The notes beneath the pieces are model-generated. The model worked only from the letters and a program-made list of their open reading frames with translations, was not told where the DNA came from and did not search any database. From assembly GCA_963575745.1 (NCBI GenBank), contig CAUYUJ010020688.1:50001-114000 (forward strand): DNA of 64,000 nt, written 5' to 3'. How positions within the stretch are numbered: the first letter of the stretch is position 1; every line of letters begins with the position of its first letter. A program made the position numbers and the translations under genes. Positions 1 to 11,800 of the stretch are shown here, one piece after another. This DNA is from Prorocentrum cordatum. Taxonomy: Eukaryota; Sar; Dinophyceae; Prorocentrales; Prorocentraceae.

Positions 1-39
1 AGGAGCAGGAGGAGGAGGAGGAGGCAGGAGCAGGAGCAA

Positions 40-79
<40 letters not shown>

Positions 80-275
80 ATGAGGATGAGGAAGAGGAGG
101 AGGCGGAGGAGGAGGAGGGAGGAGGAGGAGGAGGAGGAGGAGGAGAGGAGGAGGAGGAGGAGGAGCAGGAGCAGGATCAGGAGCAGGAGGAGGAGGAGCA
201 GGCGGACGAGGAGACGGAGGAGGCGGAGGATGAGGAGGAGGATGAGGAGGAGGAGAAGGATGAGGGAGGACCACG
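1..275. repeat. (GGA)n purine-rich microsatellite
   Basis: Almost pure GGA/GCA triplets on the + strand, within the RPL12 intron upstream of the first visible exon. Frames through it give poly-Arg/Glu and are not genes. Confidence 0.9.
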
Positions 276-284
276 AGTAATAAT

Positions 285-804
285 AAAAATAACACGATGC
301 ATACACATATTAATAGTACTAATAATAGTACTAGTACTACTAATATTACTAATACTGCTATTCATAATAAGAATACTTCTTCTACTAATGAAAATATTAA
401 TACGAATATTAATACGGATACTAATTCTAATACTACTGATACCACTGCTAATGCTACTGCTATACTAACAATACTGACAATACTAACAACACCACTACTA
501 CTACTACTACTACTGCTACTACTAATAATAGTAGTAGCAATAGTATTACTACTTTTAACAATACTAATACTACTAATAATAATACTACTAACAATAATAA
601 TACTAATGCTAAACATGCTAATAACACTAATATTAGCCATAATAATAATAATACTAATAATAACAATAATAATACTACTAATACTAATACTAATAATAAT
701 AACAATAATAATATTACTAATAATATTAATAATAATAATACGAACAGTAATAATAATAGCCACACTAATACTAATAATAATAATAATATTAATAATACTA
801 ATAC

Positions 805-841
<37 letters not shown>

Positions 842-958
842 ATTAATTTTAATCATAGTAATAATAATAATACTCATAATAATACTAATGATGATAATAA
901 TATTAATAATAATGACACTAATACAGTAATGCTAATACTACCAATAATAACCATACAA
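285..958. repeat. AT-rich AAT/ACT degenerate triplet tract
   Basis: Irregular AAT, ACT and ATT triplets keep period 3 for about 670 bp and are sharply AT-rich against GC-rich surroundings. Bordered on both sides by GGA tracts. Both strands stay open in long frames only because the repeat lacks stop codons in some phases. No conserved protein. Confidence 0.85.
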
Positions 959-964
959 CGAAGA

Positions 965-1805
965 CGACGAATACGCGGATGATGAGGAGGAGGATGAGGA
1001 TAAGGAGGAGAATGAGGCGGAGGAGGATGAGGAGGAAGAGGAGGATGCGGAGGCGTGTGAGGAATGTGATGATGATGATAATGAGGATGATGATGATGAG
1101 GAGGAGGATGAGGCGACGGCGGATGAGGATGAGTAGGATGAGGTGGCGGAACGGGGGATGAGGAGTTGCAGGCAAGCGGAGGAGGATAATGAGGATGAGG
1201 ATGAGTATGAGGAGGAGGAGGATGAGAGGGAGGAGGAAGGGGAGCAGGAGGAGGAGGAAGAGGAGGCGGAGGAGGATGAGGAGGAGGAGGAGGAGGAGGA
1301 GTGGGAGGCGGAGGCGGAGGATGATGCTGATGAAGGAAGATGATGAGGAGTGGGAGCAGGCGGAGGAGGCGGAGGATGACGGGCGGAGAGGAAGGGGAAT
1401 GGGGGATTGGGGAGGAGGAGGAAGAGGAGGATGAGGAAGAGGAGGAGAAGAGAGGAGGAGGAAGAGGAGGAGGAGAGATGATGATGAGGATGGGATGAGG
1501 AGGAGGGGGAGGAGGAGGCGGAGGGGGAGGAGGAGGGGGAGGAGGAGCATGAGGAACAGGAGGAAACATTGGAGGATAAGGATGAGGATGAGTAGGAGGA
1601 GGAGGCGGACGGGGGCGGAGGATGTGCAGGCGGAGGAGGAGGATGAGGAGGAGGAATATGAGGAGGATAATTGGGAATGGGGGAGGGGGAGGGAGAGGAG
1701 GAGGAGGCAGAGGAGGGGAAGGAGGATGAGGAGGAGGATGAAGAGGAAGGTGAGGTGGATGACGAGGCGGAGGAGGAGGAAGAGGATGATGATGATGAGG
1801 ATGAT
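965..1805. repeat. GGA/GAT purine-rich microsatellite
   Basis: About 840 bp of GGA, GAT and GAG triplets with rare interruptions; intronic. Confidence 0.88.
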
Positions 1806-2995
1806 ATAGTAGTAATCAAACCAAAGACCAGACGCGGGCGAATAGTACTAGTACCAATAGTAAGGGAACGACTGATCATACGAATAAGGATATCAAGAAC
1901 ACTGCAATGCTAAGACAATGTGAAGACAACTAAGAAGCATACTACGAACATGACGACACGTATGCATCACTGTAATAGTCTAAATAAGAAAAGCTAGCGG
2001 GATGACGAACCAGACCAATACTTAGACTACTAAAGTGACTGCCCCAACGACTATTGATACTACTTCGGATGTTACACTTCATTATAATGTGAAGAATCGG
2101 AATACGATCACGACTGCGCAGACACATCGTATGATACTCGTACTCATCATTCGACTGTTATCATCACCAATGCTAATGCCAGAGGAGCAGTGCCTTGGCT
2201 ATCGATACCCACAAAACTACGAACACTATGTTATAATCCCACTGCTACTGGTACTACTAGTAACACTGAGTGTACTACTAACACTATTACTAACACTGTG
2301 ACTACTACTTCTACCACTACTACGACTGATAATGCTAACAGCCCGAAACCTATTATTGATACTAGTAATACCACCACTCGCACTGTTTTTTATTCGTAGT
2401 AGTAGACAACAATAGTGTTATGACACACACATATCGATCGTACGAACCATACTGCGAATACTAGTGGTAGTAGTGCTACCATGACTAATATCGTACTAAT
2501 AGTGGTCTTACTGGCAAGACTACTGATATTATCACTAGTACGAGCAACTCTACTAGTATTATTCCTAATCACCATACTAATGTTGCAACTGAACATAGTC
2601 CTTCTATTACTGCGCAAGGTGAATAACTAAGATTAGTACAATCAACACTATCAGCCATACTAGTAGTACTTGTACTGATCACAATCGTATTCCTAATACT
2701 CATCGCAATCATATGAACAATACTAATATTACGAACACTGATATTCATACTACTACGGATCTAAGGGTAGAGTGGCACTCGTATTAACAGTCATACTGGC
2801 AATGCGCAATATGATGATGGTACTAATCGTACTGTCACTTCTTCTTCTTCTTCTACTACTACTTTTAACAATGGTATTGCTAGTATTATTCATAATACCA
2901 CTAATAGTACGAATGCGGCTACACATACACATAGTATTAATAGTGCGAATCGTATTGAACATATTAGTATTAGTATTTTAAATTGTAACATAGCG
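1806..2995. repeat. Decayed AT-rich triplet tract
   Basis: About 1.2 kb of AT-rich sequence in which ACT, AAT, ACG and ATA triplets recur with loose period 3, as if an AAT/ACT microsatellite had been heavily mutated. A similar texture is seen at 48160-48480. No convincing coding frame. Confidence 0.6.
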
Positions 2996-3002
2996 GGACA
3001 AT

Positions 3003-3140
3003 CTTTAATTTGAGGAGGAAGAGGAGGAGGACAAAAGAGGAGAAACAGTAAGGGGAGGAGGAAACCGAGGAGGAGCAGGAAGAGGAGGCGGGGGAGGAGG
3101 AGTTGGAGGAGGAGGATGAGGTGGAGGAGGAGGAGGACCA
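3003..3140. repeat. (GGA)n tract
   Basis: Purine triplet tract. The following 3141-3480 is unique-looking intronic sequence in which I recognise nothing. Confidence 0.8.
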
Positions 3141-3487
3141 GTGTGAACAAGAGTCGTCAGCGATGTTGGAATCTACCCTCCCGTCAAGGTCCTTCTTTCA
3201 TTGGCCCGCACAACGGTTCATTTCGGTTGAGGGAGCTGCTTCGTTGGAAGACAACCGTTTGAAGACCCTGAAGCATGCCATACGTTGTTTTCGGGATTGT
3301 CAACGCCAAGGATCCACCTGGTTGCCGCGTCTGAACGATCCTGAACCGTGCCAGAACCCAATTTTTTACGGGATTTCAACACCGCGAACCAGTATAACTG
3401 TTGCACCCGCATAATCTTGAATTCTTCCAACACGCCGTTGCTGGTACATTGATCACGGGAAGCCGTGATTGTTTTTGCACATTTTAT

Positions 3488-3945
3488 GAACGAACGTGCG
3501 CGGCGCTAAGGCGAGAGCCACATATGGTTTTTAAAACGAATGTGCGCGGCGCTAAGGCGAGAGCAACATTTTGAAAACGACCCGCCCCCAATCCGTGAAG
3601 CCTTTGCAAGTTTTGAGCACGAGTGTGCGCGGCGCTAAGGCGAGAGCCACTTGTTGAAAACGGCACGCCCTCATTCGTGAAGCTCTTCCAAATATTTGAA
3701 ACGAGTGTGCGCGGCGCTAAGACGAGAGCCACATTTTGAACACGACCCGCCTTTAATCCGTGAAGCTCTTGCACATGTTATGAACGAGTGTGCGCGGCGC
3801 CAAGGCGAGAACTACATTTTGAAAACGACCCGCCCTCAATCTGTGAAGCTGTTGCACATGTTTACAACGAGTGTGCGCGGCGCTAAGGCGAGAGCGACAC
3901 TTTGAAAACGACCCGCCCTCCATCTGTGAAGCTGTTGCCGCTTCT
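3488..3945. repeat. 82-bp tandem repeat, about 5.5 copies
   Basis: The core GTGCGCGGCGCTAAGGCGAG recurs near 3495, 3542, 3625, 3707, 3789 and 3871, followed by CGACCCGCCCTCAATCCGTG-like sequence. The first copy is truncated, and the spacing is then about 82 bp. Intronic satellite. Confidence 0.85.
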
Positions 3946-4049
3946 TTAGCTTCAGGGTCATAAGTGGTGGGGAGGTCTCAGGCGAAACGCCCTGCCCGCC
4001 CTAAGAACTGGCCTCGTTGTGCTACAGGGAGAAGTTCTTTATAAGGAAA

Positions 4050-4545
4050 AGGAATGGATGAGGAGGGGGAGGATGAGGAGGAGGAGGAGGAGGGGGAGGA
4101 GGAGGAGGTGGAAGAGGAGGAGGAGGAGGAGCAGGAGGAGGAGGATGAGGAGGAAGGGGAAGGAGGGGGATGAGGAAGGATGAAGGAGGCAGGCTGGAGG
4201 AAGGAGGAATGAGGAAAGATGAAGGATGAAGGAGTTTGAGGAGCAGGAGCAGCAGCAGGAGCAGGAACAGGAGCCAGATGAGGAGCAGGAGGCGGAGGAA
4301 GAGGAGGAGGAGGAGGAGGAGGAGGAGAAGGAGGAGGAGGAGGTGGAACAGGAGGAGGAGGTGGAAGAGGAGAGGAGGAGGAGGAGGAGGAGGAGGGAAG
4401 AAGAAGGAGGAGGGGTGGGGGGAGGAGGAGGAGGAGGAGGAGGAAGAAGAGGAGGAGGAAGCGGAGGAAACGGAAGAGGAGGAGGCGGAGGAGGAGGAGG
4501 AGGCGGGGGAGGAAAAGGAGGAGGAGGAGGGGGAGGATGAGGAGG
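4050..4545. repeat. (GGA)n purine tract ending near the 3' splice site of an RPL12 intron
   Basis: About 500 bp of GGA/GAG on the coding strand, stopping some 20 bp before the 3' splice site at 4566. A purine tract just before an acceptor is the reverse of the usual polypyrimidine tract. Confidence 0.85.
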
Positions 4546-4566
4546 ACCGACTGACCGACTCGTCAG

Positions 4567-7500
4567 GCATCCGCGTGACGGTGAGGCTCACGATCCAGAA
4601 CCGCGCGGCGAAGGTCTCGGGATCATTTCTTTTACCCGTAAATGCGAACCCCCTCCCCCTCCACACAATGATCCAATATTCGTACTACCCTCCTGCTTTT
4701 TCCTCACGTCGTATTTTTCCCCGCCTATCTCGCACTATTCGTTTCACTGGATTGCCTCGAGCTGGCTTTAGTTATGGGTGTTCCAATCAGAACGATCTTG
4801 GTTCTTCGAATACGGTGCTCCCTCTGCAGTATGCTGCATTTCAGGATCGGCGCTTTGCCCCCGACGTCCAGACTTGCGCCCTCGCCCAAGCGCGGACCAC
4901 ATTTCTGGATCCGATCCGTTCTTCGTCGTTGCGGTTCCCTACCTTTCCCTCTAATGCCTTCCTCTGGTCCTCCTGCTTCTCCTGTTCCTGCTGCTGCTTC
5001 ATCTCTTTCTTCTTCGTCACCACTATCATGCTCTTCCTTCTCATCCTCGTGCTTGTCCGCCACCTCCTCGTCCACTGTACGACGCCTCCGTTGCCTGATT
5101 GGGGTCATTTCGGGAATCAAGGTCATCTAGGACACCCCAACCGGCGGATACAACATAATTCAACGCAGTGCGACGCGATAGCTGGGATGGATTGTGTGTC
5201 AGATACGGCGCGAGCGCACCTGGCTTGCCCGACCCTGTCATGCCATGTCTGCTATCTCGCGGTGATAAAGGCCCTCCAAGAGAGCGAGGAGTCCGAAACG
5301 CCCAAAGCAGCGTGTCTCCGAGAAGCACCCGCAATTTGGCCGCGAGCGGGCCCGAGTGACACCCCCTGGCAGTTCCCTGTGGGGGTGTCCCAGATTCCAT
5401 GCCTGCTACATCGCGGCGATCATGGGTCCCTCAAGAGAGAGAGAGAGAGAGAGAGAGAAAAAAGAAGCCCGAGGCGCAGCTACGCTAGCTACGCTTGCAC
5501 GGGCCGGTGCAACACACACTGGCGGCGACCCCTTGGGATGCCACAGTGCCATGCCTGCATCGTCGCGGTGATCATGGGGTCCTCAAGAGAGCGAGAGAGA
5601 AAGAGGGAGGGTTCCGAGGCGCCAAGATGGGCACGATCCGGGCGCGAAAGTGCACGTGTAAGGCCCATGGCGGCTCCCTGGCGGCTCCTGTGGAATTCCA
5701 GATGCCATGCTTGCTACATCCCGCTGATCACGAACGAGTAAGTCTGAGTATGAGCTTCGAGCTTGCTCATGAGTACATTTAAACATTAGTATGCGTGTGT
5801 GTGTGTGAGTATGAGTGAGTTAGAGTTTGCGTGATTCTGAGTATGAGTGAACGGTGTGTAGTGAGTCTGCGTTTGTGATGTGGGTGAGTCTGTGTGCGAG
5901 ACAGCCTGAGTGTGAGTGAGTCTGGGTGTGGGTGAGTCTGAGTGTGAGTCAGTCTGCATTGGTGGGGTTTGTGTATGAAGGGTCCGATCATGACGGAGTC
6001 TGTGTGTCCGTGGGCCTGAATATGGATGGGTCAAATCTTGGGTGTGTGTCTGGGCGAGTTAGAGATAGATCTGCATGATAGAGGTAGGGAATCGGGTGTG
6101 AGTTGGGAAGGCGTGGCATGAATATCCCTGTGGGAAGTAGCACTATACAACGATAAGTAATGCGAGCATGCATCTGGATGGACACACCACTGATTCCACG
6201 CAACATACGCCAAACAGCAAATGCAGTGCACATTGACGCGTAAGCAATAGCGTTAAAACGTAACGAAGTTCATATGAATACATATACAGAGGACGCACAC
6301 ATCAGCGCGCAGAGCAAATCTTCTAATACTGCAATCCGTACACACGGAATCAGGCGTAGTTTCACGCGGTAAATCAACCGGACGCCTCCTTCAAGATAAC
6401 GCACCAGTGTTCTTTGCCAATTTGCATCAACACGAGATCCAGCCCATACCGCCGCATAGTTACGCATACCTTCACATGGTCATCGATGCACACAGCTAAA
6501 CATACGCGAACAGACTGACCATTTCACCGGCAACCGAACTGGTAACGAACAGGAAACAGTATTGCACCCACGTGCAGGACGCAGTAAGGCAGCGCATACA
6601 GCAGGGCACAATGAAGCTCCAGGGGAAACACTCAACGATGATACCAATCTGTCTCTTCCTCCTCGCCCTCTTCGTCTTCCAGTGCAGGTGTCTCCCTTGC
6701 CCCTCATCGCCATATCGTTTTGTAACCTCCCTCTCCCTCTACCTGAGACGCCGAAGCTGCCCAGGTCCTCACGTGTCTTCCAGTTCCGCATCCCCCTCCT
6801 CCTCTCCCTTCGCCCCTCGCGGGGGAGGGGCGCAGAGGGCAGAAGAATTGGGCCAGCGAGCGCCAGTCAGGAGGGCCGCCTCCGCCTGCACAGGTCGACG
6901 TGGAGCCCAACGCCACCAGTCTTATCATCAAGAGTCTCAAGGAGCACACTGGGGAAAAGTGGTGCCGAGCCCTGCACGGGACCTTGGGATCCCCCGCCGC
7001 GTAGAGGGAGATGAGCGGGAGACCGCCCGAGGAGGGCGAGGGTACACGTTGAGGTTTCACTGTTTTTTTCAAGCAGGTGGTCGGGGGTTCTGGCCCGTCT
7101 CCTGTTCCACGGAGTTCTGAGATCTGAGGTGGGGGAGGGGGGGCGACGAAGCGAGTTGGGAACGCCTGCGCGCGGCTTGTTGGCTAGGGCCTTGTCCTCT
7201 CAAGGGGCACGCTGTCTGCACGCTTCTTGTTTGAGGTCTGGCTTTCCAGCCCCATCTTCTCCTGACTGCTTTATCCTGCCTCTTGCCTCCCTCTTCTTCC
7301 TCTTGTCCCCCGCCCCGTGCTCTCCCGTGACCACTTAGTGCTTGACCAGAGGGCCGTCCGACAAGGCGGGGAGGACCAGGGGGGATGACATGAGGATGAG
7401 GGCAGACAAGAGGGCAGGGCAGGGGATGCCTTCTCCTCGTCCTGGTCTTTCTCCTGCTCCTGCTCCTTTTCTGGTCCTGGTCCTCCTCGTCCTCTTCGGC

Positions 7501-8774
7501 CATCCTACATCTTCTCTGATGTTCGTTCATTCTCATCCATTCTTCTCCGTCCTCCATCTTTTCTCCATCAGCCTCCAAGAGGTTTCATTCCGCCATCCAC
7601 TATGAGCCTCTATCAGCCCCCATCCACCTCCATCCTCCATCCTCCTCCATTCCTGCTTCCATCACCCATCCTCCATCACTCACCATCCGTCCTCCATCCT
7701 CCATCCATCTACCCGTCCTGCATTCTCGTTCCTCCCTCCATCCCCCATTCTCCATCACCCACCACTCCGTCATTCTCCATCCATCCATCCCTCCGTCATG
7801 CATCCTCCTCCCTGCTTTCCCCCCCTCCCTCCCCTGTCCTCCCTCGTCCCTCACAGCAGCCTGCCTCTGGCGCGCGAGCTTCCGTCGAGTCTCTGTCGCC
7901 TCCAGGAGCCACTGCGCGACCGCAAGAAAACCAAGAACATCAAGCACTCTGGCAACCTGACCAAGCAGCAGATCTTCGACATTGTGCGCCAGATGAGGGA
8001 AAAGAGCCAGGCCCATCATATAACCCCCTCAGGCAGATTAGGAAGGAAGGAGATAGGAGGAAGAGAACCGATGCTGGAGATCATGATGATGCTGATGTTG
8101 ATGATGTCGATGCTGATGATGATGCTGCTGCTGATGCAGATCATGATGACGATGGTGATGATGTTGCTGATGATGATGATGCAGCTGATGCTGATGAGAA
8201 TGGTGATGCTGATGCTGATGATGATGACGATGAAGATACTGGTGAGCATACTGGTGACGATGATGCTGCTGCCTATGATGATGCTGATGGCGATGATGAA
8301 GATGCTGGTGATCCTACTGGTGGCGATGCTGCTGATGCTGATGATGATGATTCTGATGCTGATGCTGCTGACGACGACGATAATGATGAATCTGACGATG
8401 ACGATGCGGATGCTGATGATGGCTGTAGTGGCGGTGGTGGTGATGAGGATGACGATGATGACGGTGATGATGGTGATGATGACGATGCTGATGCTGATGA
8501 TGATGATGATGCTGACGACGACGATGATGATAGTCGTGATGATGATGATGATGGTGGTGGTGATGATGATGATACCGATGTCGACGGCGATGACGATGAT
8601 GCTGTTGATGATCATGGTGGTGGTGGTGATGGTGGTGGTGGTGATATTGCTGTTCCTGTTGTCGTCGCTGTTGATCATGATGTGGTTGTTGTTGCTGCTG
8701 TTGTAGTTGTTGCTGTTGTTGTTGTCGTCGTCGTTGTTGTTATTGTTGTTGTTGATATTGTTGAGGTTGTTGGC

Positions 8775-8813
<39 letters not shown>

Positions 8814-11800
8814 GGTTGTTGTTGTTATTGCTGCTCTTGTTGCTGTTGTTGCAATGGTTGTTGCAGTTGTCGTTTGTTGTTTTTGTTATTGTTGTTGTTG
8901 TTGTTGTTGTTGCTGCTACTGCTGCTGCTGCTGTTGTTCTTGTTGTTGTTGTTGTGGTTGTTGTTGTGGTTGTGGTTGTTGTTGATTGACACTGCACCTA
9001 ACAACCCGCCCACCCCAGCAACTAGCAACCAGCAACCCAGCCGCTGGCGCGCCTGGCGTGTGTGGCGCACCTGGCGCGCCTGGCGCACTTGGCGCGCATG
9101 GCAAACCTGGCGCACTTGGCGCACCTGGCGCACCTGGCGCACCTGGCGCGCCTGGCGCACCTGGCGCGCCTGGCGCACCTGGCGCACATGGCGCACCTGG
9201 CGCACCTGGCGCACTTGGCGTATCTGGCGCGGCTGGCGCACCTGGCGCACCTGGCGCGCCTGGCGCACCTGGCGCACTTGGCGCACCTGGCGCACCTGGC
9301 GCGCCTGGCGCACCTGGCGCACCTGGCGCGCCTGGCGCACCTGGCGCACATGGCGCGCGTGGCCCACCTGGCGCACATGGCGCACATGGCGCACCTGGCG
9401 CGCCTGGCGCACCTGGCGCGCCTGGCGCACCTGGCGCATCTGGCGCAGCTGGCGCAGCTGGCGCACCTGGCGCAACTGGCGGACCTGGCGCACCTGGCGC
9501 ATTTGGCGCACCTGGCGCACCTGGCGCACCTGGCGCTCCTGGCGCACCTGGCACACCTCGTCCTTTCCTCGCCGCTGCTGATCCCAGACATCATCCCTTT
9601 CCTCCCTCCTCCCTCCTCCTCCTCCTCCTCCTCCTCCTCCTCCTCCTCCTCCTCCTCCGGCTCCTCCTCCCTTGGGAGCGGCGCACATTCCCCGCCCAGA
9701 CTTTGTGGGCCATCTTGGGCCATATGTGTATACACATATTCGTATATATGTGTATTCGTGTATGTGCATATGCCAAAAGTGTACGTGTATTTACATATAT
9801 GTACATCTGCATGTATGTATGCATGTACAGCTACATAACTCATATGCACTTGTGCATGAGACTAACCAATTTTATATACGTATGCATATACATACATATA
9901 TATGTTTTCAAACATGCGTATGTCGTATATGTATACGTGTGTATATATATGAGGTGCATATACACATATATCTATATATACACCGATGAATCCATACATA
10001 TATATTCATAATATACATATACATATACACATCTGTGTACACTCTTATGTAATACACACATACGCAACCTACCCAGGGTACCTTTGGGATGCCTACGGAG
10101 CCCCAGGCATTCCCCAGGATTAGGAGGATCCCTGAAAGGATGTTTCAGGATTCCTTAGGAATCCCAGGGAATCCTTAAGAGTCCTAGGGATTCCTTAGGA
10201 GTCCCAGGGATTCCTTAGTAGTCCTAGGGATCCCTGAGGAGTCCTAGGGATCCCTTAGGAGCCCCAGGGATCCCCAAAAGTTCCCATGGATTCCCAGGGA
10301 TTCCTAAGGAGTCCTAGGGATTCCTAAAGAGTTCTAGGGATTCCTCAGGAGTCCCAGGGATTCCTTAGTATTCCTTGGGATTCCTTAGGGGTTCCTTAGG
10401 AGTCCCAGGCATACCCAAGGGATTCCCAGGGATTCCTAGGCATTCCTCGGGAGTCCTAGGGATTCTTTAGGAATCCTTGGGATTCCTTAGGTCTCCTAGG
10501 GATGTTTAGTGATGACCACGGCTTCTTGAGGATTCCTAGGGATCCCTAAGGAGTCCCAGGGATCCCTTAGGAGTCCTAGGGATATCTAAAGAGTCCCAGG
10601 GATTCCTACAGAATCCTTAGGCGTCCTAGGGTTTCCTTTGGATTTCTAGGGATTCCTTAGGAGTCTTAGGCATTCCCTAGGTCCTTAGGATTCCTAGGGA
10701 TTCGTGAGGATTCCTAGGGATTCCGCAGGATACCTCAGGATTCCGAGGCACTGCTTTGGATTCCTAGGGATTCGTTGGGATTCCATGATTCCTAAACATG
10801 CTCTAGCATTCGTGAGGATTCCATCGGAGTCTTAGGGATCCCTAAGGATTCCCTAGGATTCCTAGGGATGCCTTAGCATTCGTGAGGATTCCATCGGATT
10901 CCTAGGGATTCCCTAGGATTCCTAGGGATGCCTTAGGAATCCCATGGGGATTCCATAGGATTCCAATGGATTCCCTAGGATTCCTAGGGGTGCCTTAGCA
11001 TTCGTGAGGATTCCATAGGATTCCTAGGGCCCCTTGCGCCGCCTTGGGTCCATCCTGTGCCGTATTGGGGCTGTCTGCCGGACCTCTTGAGCCGTCTTGG
11101 ATCTATTCTGGGGACCTTGTAGGCCGTCTAAGACTTTCGGAAGCCCGACAAGGCTAGTTTGCTAACCTCCTTCCAACACTAAAGGATGCCAATGGGTTTT
11201 GCCTCGCGAGCGTCCTCTTGGAGCTCTCTTAAGACGTCTTTGGGGCCTCTCGGGCCCTCTTGGGACGTCTTGCGCCATCTTGGGTCGTCTTGGGGCCCTA
11301 TCCGGCCGTCTCTTGGACATTTCGGGCCGTCTTGTGGCGGTGTTGTCTGCCTTGAGGCAATTCTTAGCTGTCTTGGAGCGTCCTGGAGAAAAAAGGCGCC
11401 GGAAAGCAGAACCACGGGGGGGGATTTTCGGACGTCGCGCGCGACGAGGGTGGCGGCCCTAGAACCATTGAAGAAATCTTACCAGACAGTATAACAGCAT
11501 TCTAGCACGCCCACGTCATATCGGCACGGTGGCGGATGTCTGTATCTGGTTCTGCCTGCTGGCGTGGCTGCTGGTCTGTTTGCTTGTCTGGCTGGTCTGT
11601 GTGCCTGGTCTGTCGGTCCTGTGTCTGCCGTGGTTATCTGTTCAGATTGTCTATTCTATCTGTTCTGTTGGGGGGTTGGGGGGTTGGAATCCAGTCTCGC
11701 ACGCCCAGTGAGTCCGTAAGGGGATCGGCGGAAGGCAAGAAGCGCGTGGCGAGAATTGTCTGCATTTGGGGGGCCCCCTGGCCTTACAGCAGGAAGAGTG

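Noticed and set aside
9045-9581. Collagen-like protein gene.
   Set aside because: The 9-bp minisatellite lies in an RPL12 intron, is open on both strands, and has no start, signal peptide or flanking coding sequence.
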